DNA of 64,000 nucleotides, taken from assembly GCF_050003625.1 (NCBI RefSeq), contig NC_134398.1, positions 114,738,145 through 114,802,144 on the forward strand, read 5' to 3'. The translations under genes were made by a program, and so were the position numbers. Positions 25,201 through 36,174 of this stretch are shown here, in pieces; position 1 is the stretch's first letter, and each line of letters opens with the position of its first letter. The notes under the pieces are model-generated. The model searched no databases and had not been told where the DNA came from. It saw only the letters and a program-made list of their open reading frames with translations. Origin of the DNA: Haematobia irritans (Eukaryota; Arthropoda; Insecta; Diptera; Muscidae).

Positions 25201-25332
25201 GCGTTGCCGTTTTGGTCCGATCGGACCAAAATTAGTCCAAAATATTTCTAATTTTTAAATTTGGTCAGATGGTTGGACCAAACAGAATTTGGTCCATTTT
25301 CATAAATTTGGTTTCTATCACATATTAAATAG
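25201..25332. repeat. Fragment with reiterated TTTGGTCC motif, hAT-like left end
   Basis: CAGCGTTGCC followed by several TTTGGTCC/GGACCAAA words, resembling a hAT terminus with subterminal repeats. No right end or duplication found. Confidence 0.4.
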
Positions 25333-25632
25333 TAGATGGTGCACCGCAAAGAATATTGTCGGGAGGCCAAATATTTCACATGCTTAAAATACGAATACGA
25401 ATTTTGCTTAGAATAGAAGACGTATTTCTCTGAAATAAAGTTTTTTTCTTGTCTAAAAGTCTCTAAACTTTTCAATGAAGTCTGTTTGTCCTTATAGCTA
25501 AGTGATTCGACATAAAAATGTGTATCCTAACATGAATGAAAATTTCGTTTTAATGAAGTCAAAATGGATTTAATATTTCTGAAAAAAATCTTCAAAATTA
25601 ATAAAATGTTTCAACACATTGTTTTAAAGTCA
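25333..25632 (+). repeat. MITE family B, 5' fragment
   Basis: CACCGCAAAGAATATTGTCG onward follows family B for about 300 bp (AAAATACGAATACGAATTTT, GTCTAAAAGTCTCTAAACTT), then stops at a different repeat. Confidence 0.6.
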
Positions 25633-25633
25633 T

Positions 25634-26010
25634 TATACCCTAAACCACATAGTGGTTAGGGTATAATAAGTTTGATCTGCCAAAAAATGTGCCTACCAGA
25701 AATATTGATTTTAGACCCCATAAAATATATACCGATCGACTCAGAATCACCTCCTGAGTCGATCTAGCGCTTGGTGTCCGTCCGCCCGTCCGTCCGTCTG
25801 TCCATATATTTGTTGTTCACAGGATTCCGGTCGCAATTATTAACCGATTTTGATGAAATTTGGTACAGGGAGTTTTTTGGGCACAAGGACGAACGCTATT
25901 GAATTTGGAAGAAATCGGATCAAATTTAGATATAGCTCCCATATATATGTATCGCCCGATTTCGACAAATGGGGTCACGCTGCGCCCCCATAAAATAAAA
26001 CTCAATTGAA
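25634..26010 (+). repeat. Dispersed repeat with hairpin and CCGT/CCGTCTGTCC tract
   Basis: Opens with an imperfect palindrome (TATACCCTAAACCACATAG with TGGTTAGGGTATA). GATCGACTCAGAATCACC follows, then CGTCCGCCCGTCCGTCCGTC. The same GACTCAGAAT and GGACGGAC words occur in reversed order around 37020-37060. Confidence 0.55.
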
Positions 26011-26166
26011 CAAATAATACAATGTTTGTACTATAATTTTCTCGAAGAGGAGCGGAGCGATTTTTTTTTCTCGGAGCGGAGCGTGGAGCGGAGCGGTTTT
26101 TTTTTCTCCCGAGCGGGAGCGGAGCGGAGAGCAAAAAATGGACCGCTCCGGATCCCTGCTGGAAAT

Positions 26167-27129
26167 CATTTAAAGGTTTATAGGTTTAAGGAAACCCTTA
26201 ATTTATAAAAACTTAATCGAAGCAACCGACTCTTTAAAATTATTTTTTATTAATTTTAAAAATACGTTTTTATCTCCAATGTGGTATAGTAAATCGATAT
26301 AGGTTTTCGGCAAAAAAATTATGACTTTCCCGATATTACTGAAAATTCGCAAAAGGCAGCTTAAATATATTCACACAACGAGTATTGTTGAAATTTCTTG
26401 AAAATATATTACTGAGATGTTTTACCAAAAACAAAAAATCTTAGTGTAGCATTAAATCTCTCAATATCTTATACCACTATGGTGTTGTAGGGCATAAAAT
26501 TGATTTTGTTTTGTGCTTTCAATAAAGGAAACCTAGAATGAATGCAACTACGTAGTGCTTCAGTTTTAGTTTATTGTTCGAGTTTTGTTACTTTTGTCGA
26601 TTTCCTTTCAAAAAAAAAGAAACAAAATAAATATTAAAAAAACCCTCAACAACGAAGAAACAGTGTTATTGAGCGAACAGAAGCTAAATAATGGCAAAAA
26701 AGTCAGTTAAAGCGCCGCCATATAACAAACGGAAGTTGAATACCAAGCGGAAGTAGACAATCCTTGCCCATATATATGGTATATGATGCATTCCACGTAT
26801 ACTAGGGTAGAACGATATTTGTCGATAAATTCAAACTAAATATACTTGTTTAAAGTAAAAAGATTTCAATGTAATTCATTTGAAAGTACATGATCACTCA
26901 GAGAAAATCATGTTTGTGACTATTTAACATTTAAAAAAGCCGTGTATGATTTATGCTGCAGAAAAAAATGTGGCAGCAATATTGAATTAATATATACTCA
27001 ACACCTTTCCATTTTAAATTTGTAGATTAATTCATGATCCGGAATATGTACCTATTTTTTGCAAAAAATAAAGTTTTGCGATTTCCTTACAGTGGAAACC
27101 TAACCAAATTTATACGTAAGTGCTAAACA
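26167..27129. other. Intronic stretch, possible 5' part of a non-LTR element
   Basis: A tiny frame at 26691-26756 reads MAKKSVKAPPYNKRKLNTKRK and stops; it is very basic and lies upstream of the reverse-transcriptase relic. It might be a remnant of a retrotransposon ORF1, but this is a guess. Nothing else recognised. Confidence 0.3.
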
Positions 27130-27248
27130 GGCACATCTTTAACCATGTTCTGACTACTTCTACTTATGCCGAAAGCTGGAAACGGGCGCTAATAATTCCC
27201 ATTCCGAAAACTAAAGGTGAATATAGACCTATAGCCCTTTTACCATTT

Positions 27249-27772
27249 TTTCGAAGGTACTGGAGAATATTGTGTTTCGACAAATGAATGAGTTCATTGC
27301 GGAACATGACCTTTTAACGGATAGGCAACCATGACTTCGTAGAGAACGAAGCTGTACGACAGCTCTAATTGATATGGTAGAGACCATAAGTAGGGATATT
27401 GACAGAAATAGGTTATTTTTTTATCATTCTAGGACATTTGACACTGTGTGTCACAAGATACTGTTGTCGACGAGACGATTCTTCAGATTTGACCCATCAG
27501 CCTGCTCACTTTTCGAAGGCACTGGAGAATATTGTGTTTCGACAAATGAATGAGTTCATTGCGGAACATGACCTTTTAACGGATAGGCAACCAGGATTTC
27601 GTAGAGAACGAAGCTGTACGACAGTTCTAATTGATATGGTAGAGACCATAAGTAGGGATATTGTCAGAAATAGGTTATTTTTTTATCATTCTAGGACATT
27701 TGACACTGTGTGTCACCAGATACTATTGTCGACGAGACGATTCTTCAGATTTGACCCATCAGCCTGCTCACT
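27249..27772 (+). repeat. 262-bp tandem duplication inside the reverse-transcriptase region
   Basis: TCGAAGGTACTGGAGAATAT at 27251 recurs as TCGAAGGCACTGGAGAATAT at 27513, and both units run to GACCCATCAGCCTGCTCACT. The units differ at scattered sites (for example CCATGACTTC versus CCAGGATTTC), so the duplication is old enough to have accumulated changes. Confidence 0.85.
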
Positions 27773-28811
27773 TCTGTTGTTTTATCTGACAGGAAGATCA
27801 CAAGTAGTTCTGGTCAGGGATAGATATTCGCAACCCATGAATCTCGACAGAGGAGTTCCACAGGGGTCTGTATTAGGCCCCTTGCTCTTCTCCATATACA
27901 TTAATGATATAGTAGATGTTTGTGAGGGTTGCGACGTACATATTTATGCGGACGATGTTCAATTGTGTTTTTCGAGTGATAGCTTGAGCTGTGTAGGCAG
28001 CATAAACGATAATTTGAGGAAGGTTAATCAATGGGCGATAGACAATGGATTAAGGCTTAACCCCGGGAAGACAAAGTGCTTGGTTACCTCTGATCTCCAT
28101 TGACGGCTGTCAAATTGAATATGCCACATACGCGAAGAACTTGGGTGTGACATTTGATATGAATCTGTGTATGGTATGCTTCGGAATCTCTGCAACATAC
28201 AATATTTTATTCCTACTCACATTCGTCTACTGATTGCTAAGTCATATTGCTGTGAGATTTTTGCGAATTGTGATTATATCCATAAGAGGAAAATGCACAT
28301 TTTGTTTAACGATATAACCAGATTTGTATACGGTCTTGGATGTTATGAAAGTATTTCTAATTATTCTTCTCTACTCTGCCAAATTGAATTTCAGACGCCT
28401 AATATTTCTACACAAAATAATTCATTCGGGTGAACCGAAATATCTTCTTCAAAGATTACGTTTTTCACGATCGTCTACGATAAAATAAATCATTCCAATT
28501 ATATCTCATTTTATGATATCTGATAGACAATTTCTCTTATTTACTACTCGGCTGTGGAACAATCTACATTCGTATTTGAGAGGTACAAGGAATCATCAAC
28601 AATTTAAGAACAGACTGCAAATTCATTTATCTGTGATGACATAAGTTATTATTTTATATTTAGGTATGTATAAAATCAATTTCATTCGTCAAATATATTT
28701 ATATTTTGAGGGAATTAGATTAAATATTAATGTTATATGTTTATCATTATTAATATTTTTGTTAAAAATTATTACTATTTCTATTATTTTTAATATTTTC
28801 ATTGTTGTGAC

Positions 28812-30485
28812 CAGGGCTGTGGAGTCGAGCCAATTTTGCTCGACTCCGACTCCAGCATTTTTCATCAGCTCGACTCCGACTCCGGGTAATATAACTAAAT
28901 CTCATTTTAATACCACTAATTTGTAGTTCTATTGTGGGGGTACCGTAAGTGGATCGATATAAAGTATCGTATTTATTTATGTGTGCAAAAAAAGGTCTTA
29001 ATTTCACATTAGATGCCAATTGAACTCTATATTTCAAATTTAGGGCAATGTTTAATAAATAAAATAATGATATAAATACCCATCATAATATGAGAAGATA
29101 CCAACAATATATGTATTTGTGGACCAAAATTATTGATACTATCTCAAATCCTTCAAATTTGTTGCGAGCTATATAAAGGTTTATATTCCCATATGCATGA
29201 ATTTGAATCTGAATCGATTTAGACAAAATTGTATATACTTCTACAAAATCTATGTACTTAAAATTTAAATCTAACGTTATGAGACGTAACACAATTTTAA
29301 CAAAAAATAAAAATGCAAGGAAAGTCTAAAGTCGGGAGGGCCGATTATAATATATTCTGCACAACATTGTATTTAGATCTACATTTTGATAAAATCTCAA
29401 ATCAGACTTCTACAAAATCTCGGGTAATATTTGGGAAATATTTATAATTGTTTAGACAATTTCGCAAAAATGCATTTATGATTCATTCATTGAAAAATTT
29501 GAAATTTTGAGTCATTTCTACAAATTTTCGACTTAGCTGTGAGTATCGGTGAGCATACAATTTTGAAAAATTTTTGTCTAGTAAATAAAATTTTGCAAAA
29601 TTTTATTTCCTACAGAAACAAAATTTTGACTAAATTTTCTATAGCAATAAAATTTTGACAAAATTTTCTATAGAAATAAAATTTTGAACAAATTTTCTAA
29701 TAAAAAAATCTATTACTATAAAATTTTGGCAAAATTTTCTATAGAAATTAAGTTTGACTTAAATTTTTATAGAAATAAAATTATGTTATCAATAGAAATA
29801 AAATTTTGAAAAAATTTTTGTGTAACAAACAAAACTTTGCAAAATTTTCTATAGAAAAAAAAATTGCAAAATATTCTATAGAAACAAAATTTTGACTCAA
29901 TTTTCTATAGAAATAAAATGTTGACTAAATTTACTATAGAAAAAAATATTTCTACAGTAATAAAATTTTGAATAAATTTTTTATAGAAATAAAATTTTGA
30001 CAAAACTTTTTATAGAAATAACATTTTGACAAAATTTTCTATAAAAAACAACTTTGAAAAAATTTTGTTTTTACAAATATTCTATAGAAACAAAATTTTG
30101 ACTCAATTTTCTATAGAAATAAAATTTTGACTAAATTTACTATAGAAAAAAATATTTCTATAGTAATACAATTTTGAATAACTTTTTTATAGAAATAAAA
30201 TTTTGACAAAACTTTTTATAGAAATAACATTTCAGCTAGTCTAACATTCTAGGAAACGTAAAAAGATAGCCATAATTGGAAGTTGATTTTCATTTACAAT
30301 CATGCTGTACATTGATCGAATGAATAACGCAATAGAAACTAATTTGCGTAAAAACTTGCTTAGTTAAAATGTGAAGTGTTTTAAAAAAATTGGTTTAGCC
30401 GGAGTCGAAGTCGAGCAAAATTTTTACGACTCCGACTCCAGCAAAATCTTCAGACTCCGACTCCGACTCCGGCTCCACAGCCCTG
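28812..30485. mobile_element. hAT-type element with GACTCC subterminal repeats, 1674 bp
   Basis: TIRs CAGGGCTGTGGAGTCG and CGGCTCCACAGCCCTG with GTTGTGAC duplicated exactly at 28804-28811 and 30486-30493. Both ends carry repeated CGACTCCGACTCC. The interior has no transposase frame and holds a degenerate AT-rich array. It is inserted in the reverse-transcriptase relic. Confidence 0.9.
29565..30235 (+). repeat. Degenerate AT-rich minisatellite of about 30 bp
   Basis: Variants of TATAGAAATAAAATTTTGAC with AAAATTTTC repeat many times with indels. A longer segment near 29860-29960 recurs near 30070-30170, so a higher-order duplication is also present. Confidence 0.75.
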
Positions 30486-30569
30486 GTTGTGACACATTTT
30501 TTAACTAACTTTTGTATACAGTACTATTTGTAAGTTCATACTTCTTGTACTGATATGGATCAATAAAGA

Positions 30570-32740
30570 AAGAAATTAAGATCGATTACTTAAATTAGTT
30601 AAATTTAGATTGACTTCAATAAAAATACATTGATTGAAGTGGATAATTTAGTTAAATCAAGTTTGTTTTATTTAATTTTTTAAATTAATTTCAATTTTTT
30701 TATTTAAAATTAAATTCATTATTAAGTGAAAAAAAGTGAACCCATGAAAGAAAATGTAGGTTTATTTTAGAAAATTTGAACTAAAATAGTTTTCTAATTG
30801 CCAAATGTTACAAATAAGTTTATATATTTTATGTCAAATAGATGAAAATTTATTAAAAATAATATGTTTTTAGTTGTTTAAGAAAATTTCATATGTTGAA
30901 GGAAAAACTGGATTTAAAAATTGTTAAAAGTTCAGATAAAATTTTTGTGAAATTTACTCATTTTAGAGACTTATGAACTCAATTTAAACAAACTTCTCCC
31001 ATTTTTTAACTATTTTTTAATATTGTGTACTATATTTGTAAATATTTAACTAAAATCAACAAATTTTCATGAACTAAAATAAAATTAAGTTGGCATTAAC
31101 GCCCCTGTTTTGAGTGCAGGGATGGAATGTGATCACCCCAAACACGTTTTTAGAGCAAAATGTTATTTTTGGACATTGAACATGGAGCATTTTGCTCTTG
31201 AAACATGTTTGGGTTTATCATGTTCCTTCTCTTCGTGTAATTTTAGTTTCCGCCAAAATAAAATGATCACATCTTCGCCTTTTCCTAGGGGTTTCACCCT
31301 AATTTACCTACATATGAAATCGAATCACAAGGACACAATTCCAGTGACAACATTAGATTGGAGTGTTTTCATGTTGACTGGATTTTCCTGTATGTTCAAC
31401 CACGGGTGCTAGATGGTATATGGTCATTCCATTGTTTGTTTGTCACCACTAACGACGTTGGTTAGCTTCTGATCGAAGTGACTAAGAAATTTCTCTTAAA
31501 CAAGAATAAAGTGCTAAGCAAATAGAGGAAATGAAGAGCTAGAAACAAAAAAAAAAACAAGAAGTAAACAACTAGGTAGCAAAGGTAGTGTGGCCATTGT
31601 ACACTGGAGGATCGAAATCTAAAAAAAGTCCCAAAACAAATGCCAAGAAGTTACACAAATATTTCGATAAGAACGGAAATTGCAAAAGAAAGAGAAAAAC
31701 TACTAAGTGTCACAAAACCCAACTAAATTCTAGTGTAATAAAGCAGTGAATATACAAACAAGAAAATCGCTGAAAAATAACAAAAATTGGAGTTTTAAAA
31801 AACTAATACAAGAGTGAGACACAATTTTCTTTGAGCAAGAATTCATCGAGTTATTAGTTGCATGGAAATGAAATTGTTTATATGTAATTTTAAAGGGAAG
31901 AAAATATTTTGTAACACCAGTGCATTTCTGCACTGGTTGATCTATAAAAGAATTGTGTTATATGGTCAACATGGTCAAAAACCAAATATTTGCAAAATAT
32001 ATGGACAAAACCTTACCGCAACTTATTTCAAAAAGACTCTCTTTCATATGAGTGCTTCCCAATGTTCCCAATAGTAATATTTCGAAGAAAATCGAAATGT
32101 CACCAGAAAAAAAAAACAAAGTCGGAAACGTGCATTTAAGAAGCTTACACTGACAAAGAAAAATATTGGCCTACAAAGAAAGATTGTGTAACCTAAATTT
32201 TATTCAACAAAAAGGGCATATTTATTTTAAGTACGGAAATACTAATTAATAACCTTAAGTTGAAAATTTTGTTTTATTAACCTTGGAAAGCCATCGTTCA
32301 TCACTTTGACTGCGGCCTATTTCAAGGCTCTATAATTGGTAGTAGAAATTGGTGAGTATAAAGTAGATTAAAAATTTAGTTTGAAATAACATTAAGTGTC
32401 ATTTTGACAAAGGATGACTATCCAGGATTAAAGGTAGGAAACTTAGTTTTAAAAGCTGCACACATTCGTTGGTGTCGTATGGCTTTCATATAAGACAAAT
32501 GTAAATTTTTGTGGCTTAATGAATGGTCTTTAAACGTACAGAGCTTTAGAATCTTTTAATTAGAGATAAAAAAACTCAAATATAAGCTAAGAATTATTTT
32601 GAAGATGTCGATTCCTTGATTTTATTTTTTTAATTAGAAACACATCTTTTGCTTTTCGATGAATTTAATTTAATTTTTAACTTATATATATTTGTATGTA
32701 AACATATCCCAATAATAAAATGAAAGCACATCCCAATAAT
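30570..32740. other. Intronic stretch, one decayed MITE
   Basis: From about 32149 the sequence CACTGACAAAGAAAAATATT then GTGTAACCTAAATTTTATTC follows MITE family A in reverse for about 100-200 bp. Otherwise AT-rich with no gene recognised. Confidence 0.4.
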
Positions 32741-32809
32741 AAAGTGAAAACTCAAAAAATTGCTTCTCTAATATATACTCCCAAACACATCCTGCTTCAA
32801 GCATATCTA

Positions 32810-34107
32810 AAGGGTGATTCTTTTGAGGTTAGGATTTTCATGCATTAGTATTTGACAGATCACGTGGGATTTCAGATATGGTGTCAAAGAGAAAGATGCT
32901 CAGTATGCTTTGACATTTCATCATGAATAGACTTACTAACGAGCAACGCTTGCAAATCATTGAATTTTATTACCAAAATCAGTGTTCGGTTCGAAATGTG
33001 TTTCGCGCTTTACGTCCGATTTATGGTCTACATAATCGACCAAGTGAGCAAACAATTAATGCGATTGTGACCAAGTTTCGCACTCAGTTTACTTTATTGG
33101 ACATTAAACCAACCACACGAATGCGTACAGAAGAGAATATTGCGTCTGTTTCTGAGAGTGTTGCTGAAGACCGTGAAATGTCGATTCGTCGCCGTTCGCA
33201 GCAATTGGGTTTGTGTTATTCGACCACATGGAAGATTTTACGCAAAGATCTTGGTGTAAAACCGTATAAAATACAGCTCGTGCAAGAACTGAAGCCGAAC
33301 GATCTGCCACAACGTCGAATTTTCAGTGAATGGGCCCTAGAAAAGTTGGCAGAAAATCCGCTTTTTTATCGACAAATTTTGTTCAGCGATGAGGCTCATT
33401 TCTGGTTGAATGGCTACGTAAATAAGCAAAATTGCCGCATTTGGAGTGAAGAGCAACCAGAAGCCGTTCAAGAACTGCCCATGCATCCCGAAAAATGCAC
33501 TGTTTGGTGTGGTTTGTACGCTGGTGGAATCATTGGACCGTATTTTTTCAAAGATGCTGTTGGACGCAACGTTACGGTGAATGGCGATCGCTATCGTTCG
33601 ATGCTAACAAACTTTTTGTTGCCAAAAATGGAAGAACTGAACTTGGTTGACATGTGGTTTCAACAAGATGGCGCTACATGCCACACAGCTCGCGATTCTA
33701 TGGCCATTTTGAGGGAAAACTTCGGAGAACAATTCATCTCAAGAAATGGACCGGTAAGTTGGCCACCAAGATCATGCGATTTGACGCCTTTAGACTATTT
33801 TTTGTGGGGCTACGTCAAGTCTAAAGTCTACAGAAATAAGCCAGCAACTATTCCAGCTTTGGAAGACAACATTTCCGAAGAAAATTCGGGCTATTCCGGC
33901 CGAAATGCTCGAAAAAGTTGCCCAAAATTGGACTTTCCGAATGGACCACCTAAGACGCAGCCGCGGTCAACATTTAAATGAAATTATCTTCAAAAAGTAA
34001 ATGTCATGGACCAATCTAACGTTTCAAATAAAGAACCGATGAGATTTTGCAAATTTTAGGCGTTTTTTTTTTGTAAAAAGTTATCAAGCTCTTAACAAAT
34101 CACCCTT
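32810..34107 (+). mobile_element. Rosa-like DD41D element, copy 3, near full length with one frameshift
   Basis: TIRs AAGGGTGATT and AATCACCCTT, TA on both sides (32808-32809, 34108-34109), 1298 bp. The frame from ATG 32923 encodes an N-terminal helix-turn-helix region (LTNEQRLQIIEFYYQNQCSV, RRRSQQLGLCYSTTWKILRK), then catalytic motifs LFSDEAHFW, FQQDGATCH and LTPLDYFLWG, with 41 residues between the last two Asp. One extra A in the run at 33881-33884, absent from copies 1 and 2, shifts the frame after NISEE so that the last stretch is garbled. The protein length (352 residues) is similar to the family. Probably inactive, though damage is beyond the catalytic triad. Confidence 0.92.
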
Positions 34108-34218
34108 TATTTTCAGGAGTGGTCCATACAAAATGTTGTTTGTGTTGTTCAAACATATTATGTTTCACCTTATCCATATACTGGTAGAAAAAACTTTGAA
34201 TGACATTTTTTGAGCGTA

Positions 34219-35311
34219 CACTCAAAAAATTATCACCGATTTTTTTTTTAATTAAACACATAATTGAATTCGTAAATGGATTCAATTAATATGTTAATTG
34301 ATTCAATTAATTATTTAATCAAATCCGAATAAAAAACAATTAAAAAAATGATTGATATTTGTTACGTTTCCAATTAAAATATTAATTAATTCAATCAATT
34401 TGTTAATCAATTCGGAAATAATTCTCAATTACAAACGTATTTTGAACGCAACAACAAATCATAGCAAAGGGTTGAAATGAATAAAGTGTGCAAACAACCA
34501 AATATATGGCAAAACGCATTTGAAATTACCTTTGTTTGTGTTTTGTGGTATTGTAAAAATGGAAAACAATCTACGTTTATTGAAAGAAGATTATAAATCT
34601 GCAACCTGGAACTAAGAATTGAATTTGATATAATCTGGTAATGTTTAACAAAATTAACTTTTAAGAAAAACTGTATATCTTATAGGCGGCTGATTTATTG
34701 GAAATCTAGGCGCATCTAAATATTAGAAGGAACATGCTGACATCGTTAATATGATAAGGAAGATAATGATTTATATAGTTTATTGTTTTAACCCTTTAGT
34801 TGTTATTGAACATAATTTTATGTCTAAGTTATGTTAGAACAAAACACACAAATAACAAAAACCAAATTCTTTAGTCCATAATTCAGAGAAATAAAATATT
34901 GAAGATTTTTTTATAAGAAACTCATATTTTCTTTTTTCAAATAAAACTAAATAAGATTTTGGGGCGCAATATGTACATTTTTGGATTGAAATTTATTGTT
35001 AATATCAATTAATAATTTAATTGAATCAATCAAATAGTTGATTGATTTTTGTCGCGAAATTAATTAAAGTTTTAATTGATTCAATTAAAACTGTGATTGA
35101 ATTTTATGTCAACAACCTATCACTTTTTAATTGATTCAATCGCACAATTAATTGATTCCGTGACAAAATTCAATTAAATTTTTAATTGAAAATCGTGTTG
35201 GTTTTCAAACAAATGGATGACTGATACTATCATTTTCGTGATTGAAGACATTTCAATTAAAAAAATGATTGAATCCGCGATTTTCGTGATTGAAATAAAA
35301 AAAAGTGTGTG
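34219..35311. mobile_element. ATTGATTCAATTAA-rich TA-flanked element
   Basis: Begins CACTCAAAAAATTATCACCG after TA (34217-34218) and ends AAAAAGTGTGTG before TA (35312-35313). The interior is full of imperfect inverted words such as TTGATTCAATTAA and AATTAATTGATT. A shorter relative is at 39182-39788. No coding potential. Confidence 0.6.
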
Positions 35312-35565
35312 TATATATTTTTATGCGGCATACTCTCTCGGTCTCTATTTCTAAAAACATATATGTTTATAGGCAATTATATACATGCTTGCATCCAGAA
35401 ATATTATATTTAAAAATGTCATGTCCCAAACATAAAATTTTCTAACATATTAAAATATATGTTGCAAATATGTTATGCTAGTTTATGAACATTATATGCT
35501 TGCACTTAAAAATAATGTGTTAAAAATTTGATTTCCAAACGTATAATTTTAAGGGGAAAAAACAA

Positions 35566-36170
35566 ATCTCAATTTTTTTCTCCACGAATCAGTAAAGATA
35601 ATATCAGGGAAATTTCTTTCCATTTTTCAAGTCATCTCTAGTTTTGGTACATTTGTAAAAACTCATTAGTGTCACATTTACCATTTAAAGCCTCTAGTGA
35701 AATTTACACAGTTTTCTCATGTATTTCCTATGAAGGTAAGATATAAACAATCGATAACAATGCTTTACGGGTTGGCAAATGTAGCACTACATTTCTTATG
35801 GCTGGCGAAAATATTCGTTAGAGATGCATACCGGACTTTAGGGGATAAAATGCCTTTGATTATAGCCACCGTATAAATTTTAAAACTTTACCAATTCCTA
35901 GACATGAGACGTGAAACCCGTACAATAAGTAGAAAATCTTTAATTGCAAAACCACCCAATTTTGGGACAAAAATTTTCATATCGTAATTTTACTTTTTGA
36001 CTCATAAAAATTGTCATTTCTGGCAACACTGCCCAGAGCTTTTGATGTCTAATTGGCGATCTCATTGTATTCCATCCCAGCAAAAGCTTTCATTACCAAA
36101 TAATCTTGGAGAGAACTTCTCCGCAGCATTAACAAGAGTTAAATTGTAAGCGTGGACGAGATATGGCCAA
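35566..36170. other. Intronic stretch without a gene
   Basis: CTGGCAACACTG near 36022 resembles a hAT right end but no partner or duplication was found. CCCAGCAAAAGC near 36076 resembles a CCCAGC MITE end. Otherwise nothing. Confidence 0.4.
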
Positions 36171-36174
36171 ACAA

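Larger units (their letters stand above)
23625..26158. mobile_element. hAT-type element with GGAGCGGAGC subterminal repeats
   Basis: TIRs CAGGGATCCGGAGCGG (start) and CCGCTCCGGATCCCTG (end) are exact inverses, and CTGGAAAT is duplicated at 23617-23624 and 26159-26166. The 8-bp duplication and CAGGG end are hAT hallmarks. Both ends hold many copies of GGAGCGGAGC or its complement within about 130 bp, probably transposase binding sites. The 2534-bp interior has no transposase frame and has itself received a MITE B, a MITE B fragment, a TTTGGTCC-repeat fragment and a CGTCCGTC repeat. Confidence 0.9.
27130..30555 (+). pseudogene. Non-LTR retrotransposon reverse-transcriptase relic, split by a hAT-type element
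   Basis: Plus-strand frame 27399-28103 carries reverse-transcriptase motifs: FRRERSCTTVLIDMVE, FDTVCHQ, RGVPQGSVLGPLLFSIYIND and HIYADDVQLCF, so the YADD site is present. Further C-terminal pieces lie at 28167-28640 in shifted frames. The 3' part, ending near a GATCAATAAAGAAAGAAATT at about 30541-30568, is displaced by the element at 28812-30485. A 262-bp internal tandem duplication breaks the frame. The family looks jockey- or CR1-like; it could be related to the 979-2061 relic but the two do not overlap enough to tell. Confidence 0.8.
32745..35565 (-). mobile_element. Decayed TA-MITE (reverse) carrying two nested insertions
   Basis: Three blocks match the reversed 37895-38387 element in order: 32745-32807 (CTTCTCTAATATATACTCCC), 34110-34216 (GTTCAAACATATTATGTTTC) and 35314-35565 (AAACATATATGTTTATAGGC, AACATTATATGCTTGCACTT). 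Between them sit a rosa-like element and an ATTGATTCAATTAA-rich element, each inserted at TA. Termini are mutated. Confidence 0.7.

Noticed and set aside
26691..26756. Short basic open frame as a real peptide gene
   Set aside because: Only 21 codons and next to a retrotransposon relic; too little evidence.
35780..36030. hAT element ending CTGGCAACACTG
   Set aside because: No left end or 8-bp duplication could be found.
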